A stretch of 64,000 nt of DNA from Stomorhina lunata (GCA_933228675.1 OW121741.1:56231310-56295309), one strand, 5' to 3'. Counted from the first letter of the stretch, positions 1 to 11,119 are shown. A program made the numbers and translations. Notes: generated by a model not told the origin, from the letters alone.

Positions 1-331
1 ATATAGTTTTAATTAGTTTTTAAGATAATTTTATTTTGCACTTTGTTTCTTACATATTTAATGATCGGGGCGATCATAATGTCAGGTTGGCCGAACTGTA
101 GTAATTTGTATTTGACAAACATGATGGCCACCCTGACACTACGATCAAATGCAACCATGTTTGTATTTAGTTATATATTAATTGTTAATGTATTTGTAAG
201 CGTATTCTTGGTAAATGAAAACAGTTACATTTTATAAGAAATAGAATGATAAAAATAATAAAGTGACGCCACAGATCATTCAAGAATAAACTGTGGAAAG
301 GTTAACAGAATGTCCATTAAATGAAGCAAAG
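1..331. other. Left edge, single-copy AT-rich DNA
   Basis: This is sequence outside the tandem duplication that starts at about 332; I see no other copy of it in the window. A 64-codon open frame at 43-237 has no recognisable motif and overlaps an inverted repeat, so I do not call it a gene. Confidence 0.5.
72..146. repeat. Imperfect inverted repeat (hairpin)
   Basis: Positions 72-92 (core TGTCAGGTTGGCC) pair with 126-146 (core GGCCACCCTGACA), about 18 of 21 positions, around a loop of about 33 bases. It could be a transposon end or a transcribed hairpin. No partner terminus was found in the window. Confidence 0.5.
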
Positions 332-583
332 GTGACCATGCAAGAAAACTAAGGATGTCATTAGTCATTAGGTGGGATCAGTATACGCCAACCGAAATAA
401 TATCTTTTCCGAAGTCTGATATATCGTTTGTCTATAAATCCATACCACGGCTATATTTTATAAAGGCATGAAATTAGATTTTTTTTGTTGCTGTGCTGTA
501 GCAGTTATTGGGTTGAGAACCTTCAAAAGTAGCTAGCCGAAACAACATTGAATCATGGCTATCGACCAGTTCCAGCACACAAA

Positions 584-2277
584 AATTTTTTACGAATTTC
601 ACTTCTTATGAAGACTCAACCCTATTAAATTTCTTAGTGCGATTTTAATAACTTTTTAGTACATTATATTAATTACACTTTATGTTAACCTAATAACCAT
701 CTAATTAAAAGAAAATAAAAATTTCAGTGTATTTTTGAAATTATGCGATTATGAAAGATCCTTGCAGAATATTGAAAAGATTTTTAATTAAGTAATGTCA
801 ATATTATTTATTTTTAATTGCTTCAATACCAAAAAGCAATTTTATTCGTTTTGAAAGAAAAATTCGCGATTCGCCACATTTTCTGTCCCGCTACGGACTT
901 GATCAGCGTACCGCACAGTTTTTTTTTTTTTTGTAGAAAATTTTTTGATAATAAAATTTTCTATAGAAAAATTATTAATTAAAAAATTTTCTAGAAAAAA
1001 TGTATAAAAAAATATAGTAGAAAACTTTTTCTTTTTAAACATTAAAACTACACATTAAAAAAATACAAAAAATTAAAAGTATAAAACACGAAAAAGCAAG
1101 AGCGCACGATTTTTTTTTTAAATCGTGCAAAAAAGATCATATTGCTTTTAATGGTTTTAGATATCAAACTGAGACAAAATCACATTAGGCATGAAAGCGA
1201 TGACATTTATAATCGATTTGCATCAAAAGTTTGTCAAACATCTCTTTATTGCTGAGAACGCGAAGTTTTTTCTAAAAAGATTTCACTGGAACACATCGCG
1301 AATTTAGCACAAAATTGATCAGGAATGGTCTTAAGACTATTCTTTAATAAAGGATTTATATATTTTTTTTACTTGCATAAATAATTGCATTATTTCTTCG
1401 TGTTAAGGTATATATAAATTACCATAATAACATAAAACGACAGAACACCTGAAAATATATAAGCTGTGTCAAAATAAATAAAAACTAATAAAAATATAAT
1501 GGTTTTTAAATTAATTTTAGAAATTTGTATTTTAACCGTCATAATTTCTGGGCACATCGCGTAATATCATTAACGCGAAGGGATTTTATATCCACTAAGC
1601 TCCCTAAACAGAACCCAAAAAAATTTAATATGCGATCAAATATTTTTTTTAACTCCGAAAATTAAAACTATTTGATTTTGCCCATATATAGTATAAGATT
1701 CTCTTTAATAACATGCAAAATATAGTTTAAAAGTTAACGTTCGTTTTCGAGATATCACTATTTTATAGTTTTGATTAATAACATTTTTTACGAATTTCAC
1801 TTCTTATGAAGACTCAACCCTATTAAATTTCCTAGTGCGATTTTAATAGCTTTTTAGTACATTATATTAATCACACTTTATGTTAACCTAATAACCACCT
1901 AATTAAAACAAAATACAAATTTCAGTGTATTTTTGAAATTATGCGATTATGAAAGATCCTTTAGAATATTGAAAAGATTTTTAATTAAGTAATGTCTATA
2001 TTATTTATTTTTAATTGCTTCAAAACCAAAAAGCAATTTTATTCGTTTTGAAAGAAAAATTCGCGATTCGCCGCATTTTCTGTCCCGCTACGGACTTGAT
2101 CAGCGTACTGCACAGTTTTTTTTTTGTAGAAAATTTTTTGATAATAAAATTTTCTATATTAATTAAAAAATTTTCTAGAAAAAATGTATAAAAAAATATA
2201 GTAGAAAACTTTTTCTTTTTAAACATCAAAACTACACATTAAAAAAATACAAAAAATTAAAAGTATAAAACACGAAA
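584..2277 (+). repeat. Direct repeat pair of about 0.5 kb (584-1094 and 1783-2277)
   Basis: The two stretches share the same start (TTTTTTACGAATTTCACTTC) and the same end (AAACACGAAAA). They flank about 690 bp. The intervening 1096-1782 recurs in reverse orientation at about 38868-39541. The repeats do not start with TG and end with CA, have no visible primer site and no flanking duplication, so I do not call them LTRs. Each copy contains oligo-A/T runs that produce spurious short K/F-rich open frames. No gene is seen. Confidence 0.75.
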
Positions 2278-2869
2278 ACTCTGCCTACGATTTTTTTGTT
2301 CTGTTGTCTTTAGTTTAACTTAAAAAAATATCAAATCACTCAGCAAACATTTGTGAAAAGTTTTTGTTCTGAGTTTTTCGGTTTTGCTCCCTTTGTGTTA
2401 CTTTCTAGCTGAGTAAGTTTAAATAACATTCGTAAAAAACAAAATATTTTGGCAAATATATTATCATTATTTATATTTTGTTTCTGTTATGCACAAAGCA
2501 AAAACAACCTCTTTAAAAATCTTAAATATTAAAAAAAAATTAAAAAATTGAGTGTTTTAACTATTGTGTTATTTTGGTTGTTAACCAGTCATATCAATCA
2601 CCACATCCTTATCTTCACTATTTTGGCTCTTAAAAAAATATAAGTACATATATACTAAACATCTTTTTTTTACTCTAAAGAGTAAAAAATGTATTGGGTG
2701 TATTCTATTTTTTGCTTACATTAACGGCCATAGCACAGTAGGGAATTACGGCCAAAATCATCAAAGTTGATTTTAGTTTTATTTATGCATAGCAGGAAAA
2801 TCAAAAGATAAGAATTCTTAAAATTACACAAAACTTGTATTATTTATATTTTATTTATTTCCATTACAG
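2278..2869 (+). other. AT-rich, intron-like sequence upstream of the GATA-finger exon
   Basis: No coding signal is seen. The stretch ends in a good splice acceptor: pyrimidine-rich TTTATTTATTTCCATTACAG with the AG at 2868-2869. In unit 2 the matching intron position (empty site around 2755-2758 here) is broken by the 4.56-kb LTR element. Confidence 0.5.
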
Positions 2870-3085
2870 AGTGGATTTCAAAGGAACTGTGGAACTCTGA
2901 GAACAACAATTTGGAGGAGAAGTATACGTGGTGAATTTGTTTGCAATGCTTGTGGATTATATTTTAAATTACATGACATAAATAGACTTTCTTTTATGAG
3001 AAGAGATACAATTCATAACAGGCGCAGGCGTCCAAGAGACTATGTAAAATCTGAGAAGAATAATGAGCTTGAAATAAGCAAATAA
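2870..3085 (+). CDS. GATA-type zinc-finger terminal exon, copy 1 (possibly a pseudogene)
   Basis: An open frame of 71 codons without ATG starts right after a splice-acceptor-like AG at 2868-2869 and ends at TAA 3083-3085. An AATAAA polyadenylation signal follows at 3097-3102. The translation fits the GATA DNA-binding finger: NCGT (Cys7), then TTIWRR, then 17 residues after Cys7 the pair CNAC (Cys25, Cys28), then GLYFKLH, an NR motif, MRRDTI and a basic RRRRPR tail. GATA proteins are nuclear transcription factors binding WGATAR. The first zinc ligand expected at residue 4 is Gln here. It could come from an upstream exon if the AG at 2882-2883 is the real acceptor (phase 2). Copy 1 has Leu40 where the family has Pro. 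It differs from copy 2 at two bases, both amino-acid changing. No upstream exon was found, so it may be a gene fragment. Confidence 0.75.
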   Translation, partial: SGFQRNCGTLRTTIWRRSIRGEFVCNACGLYFKLHDINRLSFMRRDTIHNRRRRPRDYVKSEKNNELEISK

Positions 3086-4199
3086 CTTATATATGCAATA
3101 AATTTAACAACATTGCTTTAAATTCTCTTATAATATTTTCTCATTTCATTAATTCACCACTTAAGTTAGTTGAAACCTAGTGGTGTAATAATGATATGAT
3201 AATTATGAGAGGATTAACGGTACAATTATTATTTCTTCTTGTTTAATATTTTCTTCAAAATAAGATACCTAAAAACTTAAAAATATTTTTGGAAAGGTCA
3301 GTTCTATTTGGAATGTGAATAATAAAAGTCGCATTTTTTTTTATTAAAACTTAAAGAAACTTACTTGTTTTATTAAATATAAATATTATTAATAAATTTA
3401 TTAACACACTTAGTAAAAAATTTTGCTTTTTATAAAAATAAAAAAATCTCTTTTTTTTAAATCGTAACAGGTACTTTTTTGACCAATATATAACTTTTGA
3501 ATCAAATATTATAGAAACAAAATTTATACCACAATCGATAAACATCAAAATGGTATACGTTTTAGGTACTTTTTCGAATAATGGGATAGAAAAAACGGGT
3601 CAAAAATTTAAAAGTTTTTTCTTTTTAAACTATGCATATTGTTTAAATCAATAAAGAGGTAGAATAATTTATGGACTCTTCGATTGACATTGAAGAAATA
3701 TGTGACAGGTGTTTGGTACTTTTTCCAATTAAGTGGTTAAAAACAGAAAAATCGGTAATATTATACCTCCTTAACAAAAATGAAGTTAAGATCAGCAATA
3801 AAAATATCAGGACACGTATTCGGTATTTTTTTTAATTTGGCCGACCTGGGGTAAAAAAGAAAACTTTTGTAAAATATTCAAAATCAAAAGCGACAAAAAC
3901 AATATTTAAATTAGGATAGCAATCAAAATTGGGTAGGCAAAAATAAGGAAGGCGTTTTTAGTACCTTTTTGTAAATGGCACCAGTAAAGGGTAGGAACTT
4001 ATTTTGTCCTATATGTATCTTAAGAACCAATAAATATTTAATTTAATTTTTATCAGAATCGATAAACAAGTAACAAAATTATTTTGGTAAATTTTTTAAC
4101 TTTTTAATTGTAACTTTGTCAATTCCAATTGTACCGCTAATGAAGTAGCGGGTTCTAAAGCTAGTCTGATATATAAAACTACTCCGCACAAAATTTACA
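3086..4199. other. AT-rich DNA downstream of the GATA-finger exon
   Basis: After the AATAAA at 3097 there is low-complexity AT-rich sequence shared with unit 2 (19840-20960). The copy of the short frame seen at 20424-20663 is shifted here near 3830 by one base less in a T run, which argues against a real gene. Nothing else is recognised. Confidence 0.5.
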
Positions 4200-5970
4200 T
4201 TTATAAGCATGTAAATACTTTTCGTTCTGCTGGATCGTTTAATTCGGATTGTGTGAGAGTTTTGATCAAATGTGGACCAATTATTGCAAAATTTAAATGC
4301 TATATAATATAATTGTGGTATTTAAAGTTTTTTTTAGGCGCTATCGCGCTCTCCTCTAACGGAAAGACGAACAGAAAGAACTATAGTTAAATGGTGACCG
4401 ATTATGACAAAATTTTGAACACTGGCTGGTATTCACATAATGATTTTCTTGCGCTAAATTTAGTAGTCAAAGCTAATATAGTTAATTACTTATTCTCATT
4501 TAAGTGGCTTTTAGATGGAATTTATGCCATTAACAGGTTTATATTAGATTATGTATAACGTCTTTATACTAACTTTCATCATCGGAACTATTATAATTTA
4601 TTAGCAAACAAAAGATTGCCTTAAGCAAAGTTGTACAATAGCATGTCTCCCAATTGCATGTCTCCCAATTGCAATCCCAAAATTTAGATTTTCGTTGATA
4701 TGTGCGATACATATGTAGATTTTTAACGCATATCATATACTTAGCTGCATTTTATGTACTTCCCAGGAAGATTACCTATAATTTGATACATAATACATAA
4801 ATACTTAAATATTATCATAATGTTCAAAAGTCAGACACAAAACTAAGATAAATGCAGTGGTTATGTCTGCTAAAATCAGATTTGTGAATTTTACATAAAA
4901 TTTTTGGATATCGTCCTAACATGTATCTCATCATTGTCGATCAAAACACCTGAAAATCGCTTAAACACTAAATTATATGTACCACAAATTACCGAATGCA
5001 TCAGAATTTAATAATCCCCCGCGATGAACGCTATTAAATTTCCTCAAAATGAACATCTGAGATATCGACAAAACAGGAGCTCCAAAAACTTGATTTCAAC
5101 AGACAGACGGACGGATGGATTAATGCTAAATCGATTCTCCTGCCGATTCTGAGTCGATCCGTACAATTTTAATGGTATTCACGATCAGATTTGTATAGTT
5201 TGTGAAGGGTATATATATCATATTTTAGGAAATCCTACCGCAAACGACGTAGTTAAATTTCATCACAATCGGTCTATAAACACCCGAGATATCGCCAAAA
5301 CACTACTTACAAAATTTAAACAAAATTTCTAAGACATGTACTTTCGGCAATTTGCGGTACATCAAAGTTAGTGTTTTGATAAAATTTAATAACGTGCTTG
5401 GCAGGGGAATTTCCTAAAATCTAATATAAAATTTATGTATGTCCGTGCTCCAGAAGGATGGTTTTTCCTATTTCTGCATTTCATTTTTTCAACAAACTTT
5501 CTCTAATGCGTACTTTGGGAATTTACGACACATCAAATTTAGTGTTTTAGCGATATCTCAGTTGTTTATAGACCGACTTTGATAAAATTTTACAGCGTTG
5601 TTTGGGGAAACAACGCTGATATATAATATATTATTACTCGCACATCAGGAGTATATTTTTTTCTTGTTATTTAAAAGTGTTTTTCAATCAAAAATTTTTA
5701 AATTTTCTTCTAATTATTGGTATTTTTTCGATATTTCGGATGTTTTTAAACCGATTTTAATAGCGTTCATTGCGGGAGCATTTTCTAAAATGTGATGTAT
5801 AATTTATGTAGGTCCATCCTCCAGAAGCTTCAGAAACTTGATTTCAACAGACAGACGGACATCGCTTAATCGATTCTTCTTTCGATTCTGAGTCGATCGG
5901 TACGATCACAAAATTACAAACGGATGCACAAACTTATAATACCCTTTCACCTATTGGTGAAGGGTATAAA
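4200..5970 (+). repeat. mini-me/DINE-like repeat, 3' portion (unit 1)
   Basis: Resembles the right two-thirds of the elements at 25825-28459 and 50076-52685. Shared marks are TTTTAGGCGCTATCGC near 4334, the (GACA/GACG)n tract near 5101, a core CGATTCTGAGTCGATC, several degenerate units reading GATATCTC...ACCGATTTTGATAAAATTT, a second core at 5880, and the terminal palindrome TTTCACCTATTGGTGAA inside 5939-5967. Non-coding. The short open frames in it are by-products of the repeat units. Confidence 0.7.
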
Positions 5971-6094
5971 AAAGGTTTAACAGCATGGTACTAAGAACTA
6001 AATGGGCTTTCCAAAATATTCTACATCCTTGATAAATATAACAATAGGTTAATTTAGACTGAGGAGAAGGGAGAGTGAAAAGAAAAATTTCTAA

Positions 6095-6362
6095 TGTGGC
6101 AGTTCCCCAAGTTAGTATTTGAATTTTATATTTAAATTTACATTACCGTTAAATTTATCTTTTGATGTACGATTTATTGCACCGATGTTATTTTTGTAAA
6201 GTAGTGTTAGTGCTGTAAAGCAAATACATTGACAATAATTTATATTTAAGATAGAAGTGTAAGATTTCTTTATAAAAAATTCAATAAAATGGAGTCACTT
6301 TTATAATCTGAAGTCACTGTAAAAACACGTTTTTTCATTCTCCACCATTGGCGACCACCACA
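6095..6362 (+). repeat. 5' LTR of the CsRn1-type element (268 bp)
   Basis: Begins TGTGGCAG and ends CCACCACA. Contains AATAAA at 6283-6288 and TATAAAAA just before it. It lacks 48 bp present in the 3' LTR and differs from it at about two other positions (near 6171 and 6183). Confidence 0.95.
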
Positions 6363-6364
6363 AT

Positions 6365-6377
6365 TGGTGACCCCGAC
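6365..6377 (+). promoter_or_regulatory. Primer-binding site, tRNA-Trp
   Basis: TGGTGACCCCGAC starts two bases after the 5' LTR. It is complementary to the 3' end of insect tRNA-Trp (13 matching positions, recalled sequence), the primer typical of the CsRn1 clade. Confidence 0.8.
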
Positions 6378-6399
6378 AACTTGAACAACGCGCACTAAA

Positions 6400-7206
6400 A
6401 TGAACGATAATAAGCAAAACGATAACTTGGATCCAGCAGCAGCTAGCAATACGATCGTCAACAGAGTTTCTGTTAAAGTGCCACCTTTCTGGTCGGAGCA
6501 GCCCGAGATTTGGTTTGCTCAAGTGGAGGCTCAGTTTAACATTTCAGGCATAAATAGCGACATTTCAAGATTTAATACTGTGGTGGCTGCCATTGAGAGT
6601 GGAGTCCTATCTCAAATATCCGATGCAATCTTAAACCCACCTGAGAGAGATAAGTATGTCAATCTTAAGTCTTGTATTATAGAGAGGTATTGCGACAGCG
6701 AACAGAAAAAAATCCAAAAGCTGATTTCTGAAATCGATTTAGGAGACAAGAGGCCCACTCAGTTGTTAAACGAGTTAAGCGGATTGGCAAAAGGTAAAAT
6801 AAATGATGAATTTTTAAAGTCCCTTTGGTTGCAAAGACTACCAACGCATGTGAGGGCGATATTACAAGCATCAAACGCAGATCTGCCGGAGTTAGCAAAG
6901 CTCGCAGATAAAATTCTGGAGGTATCGGATTACCAAAATGTATCGGTCGTGGCAAAACAACAACCCCAAGAAACCGAAACCAATATTCGTATACAACGCA
7001 TCGAGCAGCAACTTAACCAGCTAGTAAATATGAGTGGAAGACGCTTTCGTGGTAGAGGTACTCAACGTTCAAAGAGCAGAGAACGTCGATCAACAACACC
7101 AGCTGCTACAACAACAGGTAGGTGCTGGTATCATGAAAAATTCGGCAACGATGCTCAAAAGTGTCGGCCTCCATGTAATTTTCCTTCAAACAATACAAAA
7201 AACTAG
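6400..7206 (+). CDS. gag: Gag polyprotein of the CsRn1-type element
   Basis: 268 residues, intact, from the first ATG after the primer site. Gag forms the cytoplasmic retrotransposon particle that packages the RNA. The N-terminal two-thirds has the usual capsid-type layout (PPFW...EIWFAQVEAQF near residue 30, later LWLQRLP and a helical LADK segment). A basic, Arg-rich stretch follows (RRFRGRGTQRSKSRERR). The C-terminal box is C242-X2-H245-X9-C255-X3-C259, the CHCC arrangement known from CsRn1/Kabuki elements. The last codons before the stop form a slippery heptamer feeding pol. The first 40 residues are Asn/Gln-rich and probably flexible. No frame damage is visible, although pol is broken. 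Confidence 0.92.
   Translation: MNDNKQNDNLDPAAASNTIVNRVSVKVPPFWSEQPEIWFAQVEAQFNISGINSDISRFNTVVAAIESGVLSQISDAILNPPERDKYVNLKSCIIERYCDSEQKKIQKLISEIDLGDKRPTQLLNELSGLAKGKINDEFLKSLWLQRLPTHVRAILQASNADLPELAKLADKILEVSDYQNVSVVAKQQPQETETNIRIQRIEQQLNQLVNMSGRRFRGRGTQRSKSRERRSTTPAATTTGRCWYHEKFGNDAQKCRPPCNFPSNNTKN
7197..7203 (+). promoter_or_regulatory. Probable -1 ribosomal frameshift site between gag and pol
   Basis: A heptamer A AAA AAC in the X-XXY-YYZ phase relative to gag abuts the gag stop codon TAG (7204-7206). The pol frame lies in -1, is open across this point and runs directly into the protease. This is the classical arrangement for -1 slippage. A downstream pseudoknot was not evaluated. Confidence 0.7.
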
Positions 7207-8462
7207 ATATTTCGCCAGACTCTACGGGCGGTGCTGGCGATCAATTTTTGCAAATTGCTCGTCTCATTATTTGTGATAAAAACACAAATATTAAATTTTT
7301 AATTGACACTGGCGCCGATGTGTCTGTTGTTCCGCCCAAAGCCGCCGACAGAAAAAGTCACCACAACACACCAACCTTCTTCGCAGCTAATGGGTCGCCC
7401 ATTAAAACGTTTGGTCAACGCCGTTTAAGTTTGTCGCTCGGCCTACGTCGAAGTTTGACTTGGAATTTTTTCATCGCCGACGTCAATACTGCAATCATAG
7501 GCTCCGATCTGTTAAAAGCATATGATTTACTTGTTGATATAAAAAGAGGTAAACTAATTGACAGAAAAACATTGTTAGAAACAAATGCAAATTTTGTTAA
7601 CAATTCGTCAATTAGGGTTTTAACACATATAAATAATAACAAATTTTCGAACATTCTGAGTGAGTATAGTGATTTAACCGTTTTAAATTCCAATAAAACT
7701 CCAATAACAACGACAACTACTCATCACATAGTGACAACAGGTCCACCGGTTTTTGCACGGCCCAGACGACTTGTAGGTGAAAGACTTGAAGCGGCCAAAA
7801 AGGAATTCCAGTTTTTGATGGAGACCTTCAAAAAGCCAGTGGGCAAGCCCACTTCATTTGGTAAGAAAACCCAACAACGACTTGCGGCCATGCGGGGATT
7901 ATCGGTGCCTCAACGCTATTACGATCCCCGATAGGTATCCGATACCGTATTTGCACGACGTTACGAATGTGTTACATGGTAAGAAGGTGTTCTCAGCAAT
8001 TGACTTACAACGCGCATATCACCAAATACCGATCGAGCCAGCCGACATTCCGAAAACAGCTATATCAACACCATTTGGACTATACGAATTTGTTTATATG
8101 ACGTTTGGGTTAAGAAATGCTGCCCAAACGTTTCAACGTTATATTGATGAGTTGCTGAGGGACTTGGATTTTACATTCGCGTATATGGACGACATCCTAG
8201 TGGCCTCAGCAGATGAAGAGCAACACGAAAAACATTTGCGTCTCGTATTCGATAGGTTGCGAAAGGGGAACCTATCAATAAATGCTGACAAGTGTAGACT
8301 TGGGTGTTCCGAATTGGTTTTCTTGGGTCATACGATCACCAGTGAAGGTCTTCTACCGCCTAAGGAGAAAGTTGAAGCCGTTCGTAACTTTGAAAGACCA
8401 ACCACAGCCAAAGGCCTTAAGAGATTTTTAGGCATGATAAACTTTTATCGCCCATTTCGTTC
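7203..8462 (+). pseudogene. pol: pol 5' part: protease and reverse transcriptase (frameshifted)
   Basis: Pol enters in the -1 frame from gag. The aspartic protease is marked by FLIDTGADVSVVPP near 7290-7335. The linker and the start of the RT stay in this frame to about 7825. There a short deletion moves the reading frame: the RT continues in the next frame as [18 protein letters not shown], then [25 protein letters not shown], the catalytic YMDD box near 8190, FLGHTI and [11 protein letters not shown] near 8455. Reverse transcriptase copies the element RNA into DNA in the particle. The frame is lost within the thumb/connection region where foreign sequence begins, so no active RT can be made from this copy. 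Confidence 0.9.
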
Positions 8463-9279
8463 AAGCACGAAACCCCTATACAAAGGGTAAAGTAATAATG
8501 TTTAATGGCAACCCTTATTATTCGTTGTTTTTCTTTTCCTTTGTTTCTGTTCCCACTTGCTCTCATTGTCAACCGGCAATTGTGGTGGTTGTTTTTTACT
8601 TTTTTTTTACTTCTTTAGAGTCGATCGAGTTAGTTATAATCCTAACGTCGTCGATTAAACATAAAATAAATTAAATTAAATAAAAATCAAACAAATAAAC
8701 ATAGAAATCATCACTTAAATAATAAAACGGGAAATTCTTCTTTATATTTACCAAAGCTTAATAGTAATAATACAAATAATAGCGTAACTATTGGTGGTAT
8801 TAGTAGTGTTAGTGGTAATAATCAAAATAGTAATTTAAATAATAGTGTTAATAATACAAATACAACAAGTGTTGTTAAGATATCCCAAATATTACAAGGA
8901 ATAAAATTCAATTCCTCCTTCCTCACTGCCCGCCTTAAAATTATATGGATTGTTTATACAATATCGGAATACGATTTTTTATAATACAAATTTTCAATTA
9001 ATTATATAATTGGAATAAAAGAAACTGAAGGCAACAAGAAAAACTAAAACCAGCCAAATTTCATTTTCAATTTCAAATTCATTGTAAAGTTCTTACAAGA
9101 GAAAGTTTAAAGTGCTAATAATTACATCAAAATTTGGAGGTTCATAAAAAGGAATATTGGATAACACCACCAGTTTTATCATCCGTTCTTTTAGACATTG
9201 GGCGCAGAGCAACACCGAAGCTGTAAGTACCTTCATTTTTTTCCCCATAAACCCAAAACCCGTGTACATATACATACAA
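8463..9279 (+). other. About 0.8 kb of foreign sequence inserted in pol
   Basis: The pol homology stops after NFYRPF (about 8458) and resumes at HATKSQSVLQ (about 9280). The insert has no recognised transposon termini and I could not define a target duplication. It is AT-rich and includes an Asn/Ser-rich open stretch (see 8670-8984) and a splice-donor-like GTAAGTA near 9222. It could be captured host 5' exon sequence or an unknown element. Exact edges are uncertain by about 20 bases. Confidence 0.65.
8670..8984 (+). other. Asn/Ser-rich open frame without ATG inside the pol insertion
   Basis: About 100 codons read open to TAA at 8982-8984. The translation is rich in Asn, Ser and Thr (for example SGNNQNSNLNNSVNNTNTTS), followed by a less repetitive VVKISQILQGIKF. 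Poly-Asn runs of this kind are common in dipteran regulatory proteins, but also arise by chance from AAT-rich DNA. There is no start codon, no homology is recognised, and the upstream part looks like untranslated leader. Treat it as a possible captured host exon. Confidence 0.25.
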
Positions 9280-11096
9280 CATGCTACTAAAAGTCAGAGC
9301 GTTTTACAAAAATTAGTAGTGGGAAATAAAAAGAACGATAAAACTGAACTCGGGTGGTCATCAAAAGCTTTATCTGCGTTCGAGGCCTGTAAGAACGAGT
9401 TAGCAAATGTAACACGATTGAGTTACATGTCCCCTCACGGTGAGCTTACCTTGACTGTAGATGCGTCAGATTCGGCTGTTGGAGCAGTGTTGCATCAAGT
9501 TTTTGATGGCAAGCCGCAGCCACTCGGGTTTTATTCGAAACAACTTACCGACGCTCAGTACAGTGCCTACGATCGGGAGCTAACCGCAGTATATCAAGGC
9601 GTTCATCATTTCAAGTATGCGTTAGAAGGTCGAAGTTTCGCAATTTTTACCGACCACAAACCTTTGATATATGCGTTTCAACAAAAAAGTGAAAAAGCTC
9701 CACCTAGAAGAGTCCGGCAACTAGACTTTATAAGTCAATACTCTACCGATATCCGACATATTAAGGGCACCGAAAATAACACGGCTGACTGGCTCTCTCG
9801 TATTTCCAGTATTATGTTCGAAACGATAGATTTTGAAACGATGGCAGTTGAACAAGAGAACGACAGCGAGTTGAAGTCTCTCCTAGAGCCAGGTAAGGAA
9901 ACTTCACTTAAATTTTCACGTCTACCCATTCCAGGCTCTACCAAATTTATATATTGTAATGTCGATGGCACAAATATAAGACCATACGTACCAGTAAACC
10001 ATCGTGATATGGTTACGAGAAAACTACACAATTTAGCGCATCCTAGTATCAGAGCGACACGAAAACTTGTCAGTGAGCGCTACGTATGGCCAGCCTTAGC
10101 AAAAGATGTCGCCGAGTTTGTTCGAGGGTGTCTACAGTGTCAAAAAGTAAAAAGTAACAAATACACTTCAGCACCGTTAAGCAATTATGATGTGGCCGAT
10201 AAACGTTTTCAGCACATCAACATAGATTTGATCGGGCCTCTACCAACATCCGGTGGTAATCGTTATTGCCTGACGTGTAAAGACCGCTTTTCGCGATGGT
10301 CAACAGCAATCCCCATTCCTGATATTTCAGCCCACACAGTTGCATTAGCCTTCATATCAGGATGGGTCATATATGGTGTCCCTGAATGTATAACGACAGA
10401 CTTAGACAATTCGAATCGAGTCTTTTCAAAGAGCTAACAACGATACTTGGTATCCGGCATTTGCGGACCACAGCTTACCATCCACAGGCGAATGGGATTA
10501 TTGAAAGATGGCACCGCACCCTGAAAAATGCCATAAAATGCTATGCCTCCAAGGATTGGTCTTTTATCCTCCCATTGGTACTGTTAGGCCTTCGCACCAC
10601 AGTTAAACTTGATATTGGTGTCAGCCTAGTCGAACTGCTTTACGGAGCCCAATTGCGATTACCAGGGGAATTTTGGATTGAGAGTAAGTCTAAAGATTGC
10701 CAAACTGAATTTGTACAACAACTGCGCCGGGCTATGGCCGATTTAAGATGCCCTAAAACGTCTTGGCATACAAACAAAGATCATTATGTCGATCCCGATT
10801 TAAACTCGTGTAAATTTGTTTTTGTAAGAGTCGACCGAGTACGGAAACCGCTGGAAGCAGCATTTGAAGGCCCGTTTGAAGTTGAGAAGAGGTACAAAAA
10901 GTATTTTGTAATTAAAAGGGGCAACTCAAAAGATAAGGTTTCGATTGATAGAATTAAACCAGCAAAAACTCATCGTTGTGATGTCCAGGAGCCACGTAAA
11001 GAAAGCCCTGACAACCAAGAAACTAAAGGAACGGAACCACCTTTTAAGGTCACCCGGTATGGAAGACGAGTCAAGTTCCCAAATTTTTCTAATTAA
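9280..11096 (+). pseudogene. pol: pol 3' part: RNase H and integrase (frameshifted)
   Basis: RNase H is seen at about 9440-9790: LTVDASDSAVGAVLHQ, YDRELTAVYQGVHHF, FTDHKPLIYAF and ADWLSR, including catalytic Asp/Glu positions. The integrase follows with its HHCC zinc finger (LHNLAHPS ... CLQCQK, about 10020-10150) and the catalytic core: IDLIGPLP (first Asp), ITTD near 10390 (second Asp) and [12 protein letters not shown] near 10490 (Glu). A one-base frame change right after the second Asp (10395-10410) moves the rest into another frame, which then runs open to TAA at 11094. The C-terminal part is basic and ends in a [11 protein letters not shown] motif common in this clade. Integrase inserts the cDNA in the host genome. 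This copy cannot make it intact. Confidence 0.9.
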
Positions 11097-11119
11097 CGCA
11101 AAAGCTGGCCGGGGGGTAT

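Noticed and set aside
842..1042. K/F/N-rich short frames at 842-1042, 2020-2229 and 13060-13278
   Set aside because: They result from runs of T and A in a repeated sequence; lengths change with homopolymer length between copies.
584..2277. Direct repeats of 0.5 kb as LTRs of a small element
   Set aside because: No TG/CA ends, no primer site, no target duplication; the interior also occurs alone and inverted elsewhere.
9157..9280. N-terminal extension of the RNase H-integrase frame
   Set aside because: It starts with TTG inside the inserted foreign block and is only open by chance; pol homology begins at about 9280.
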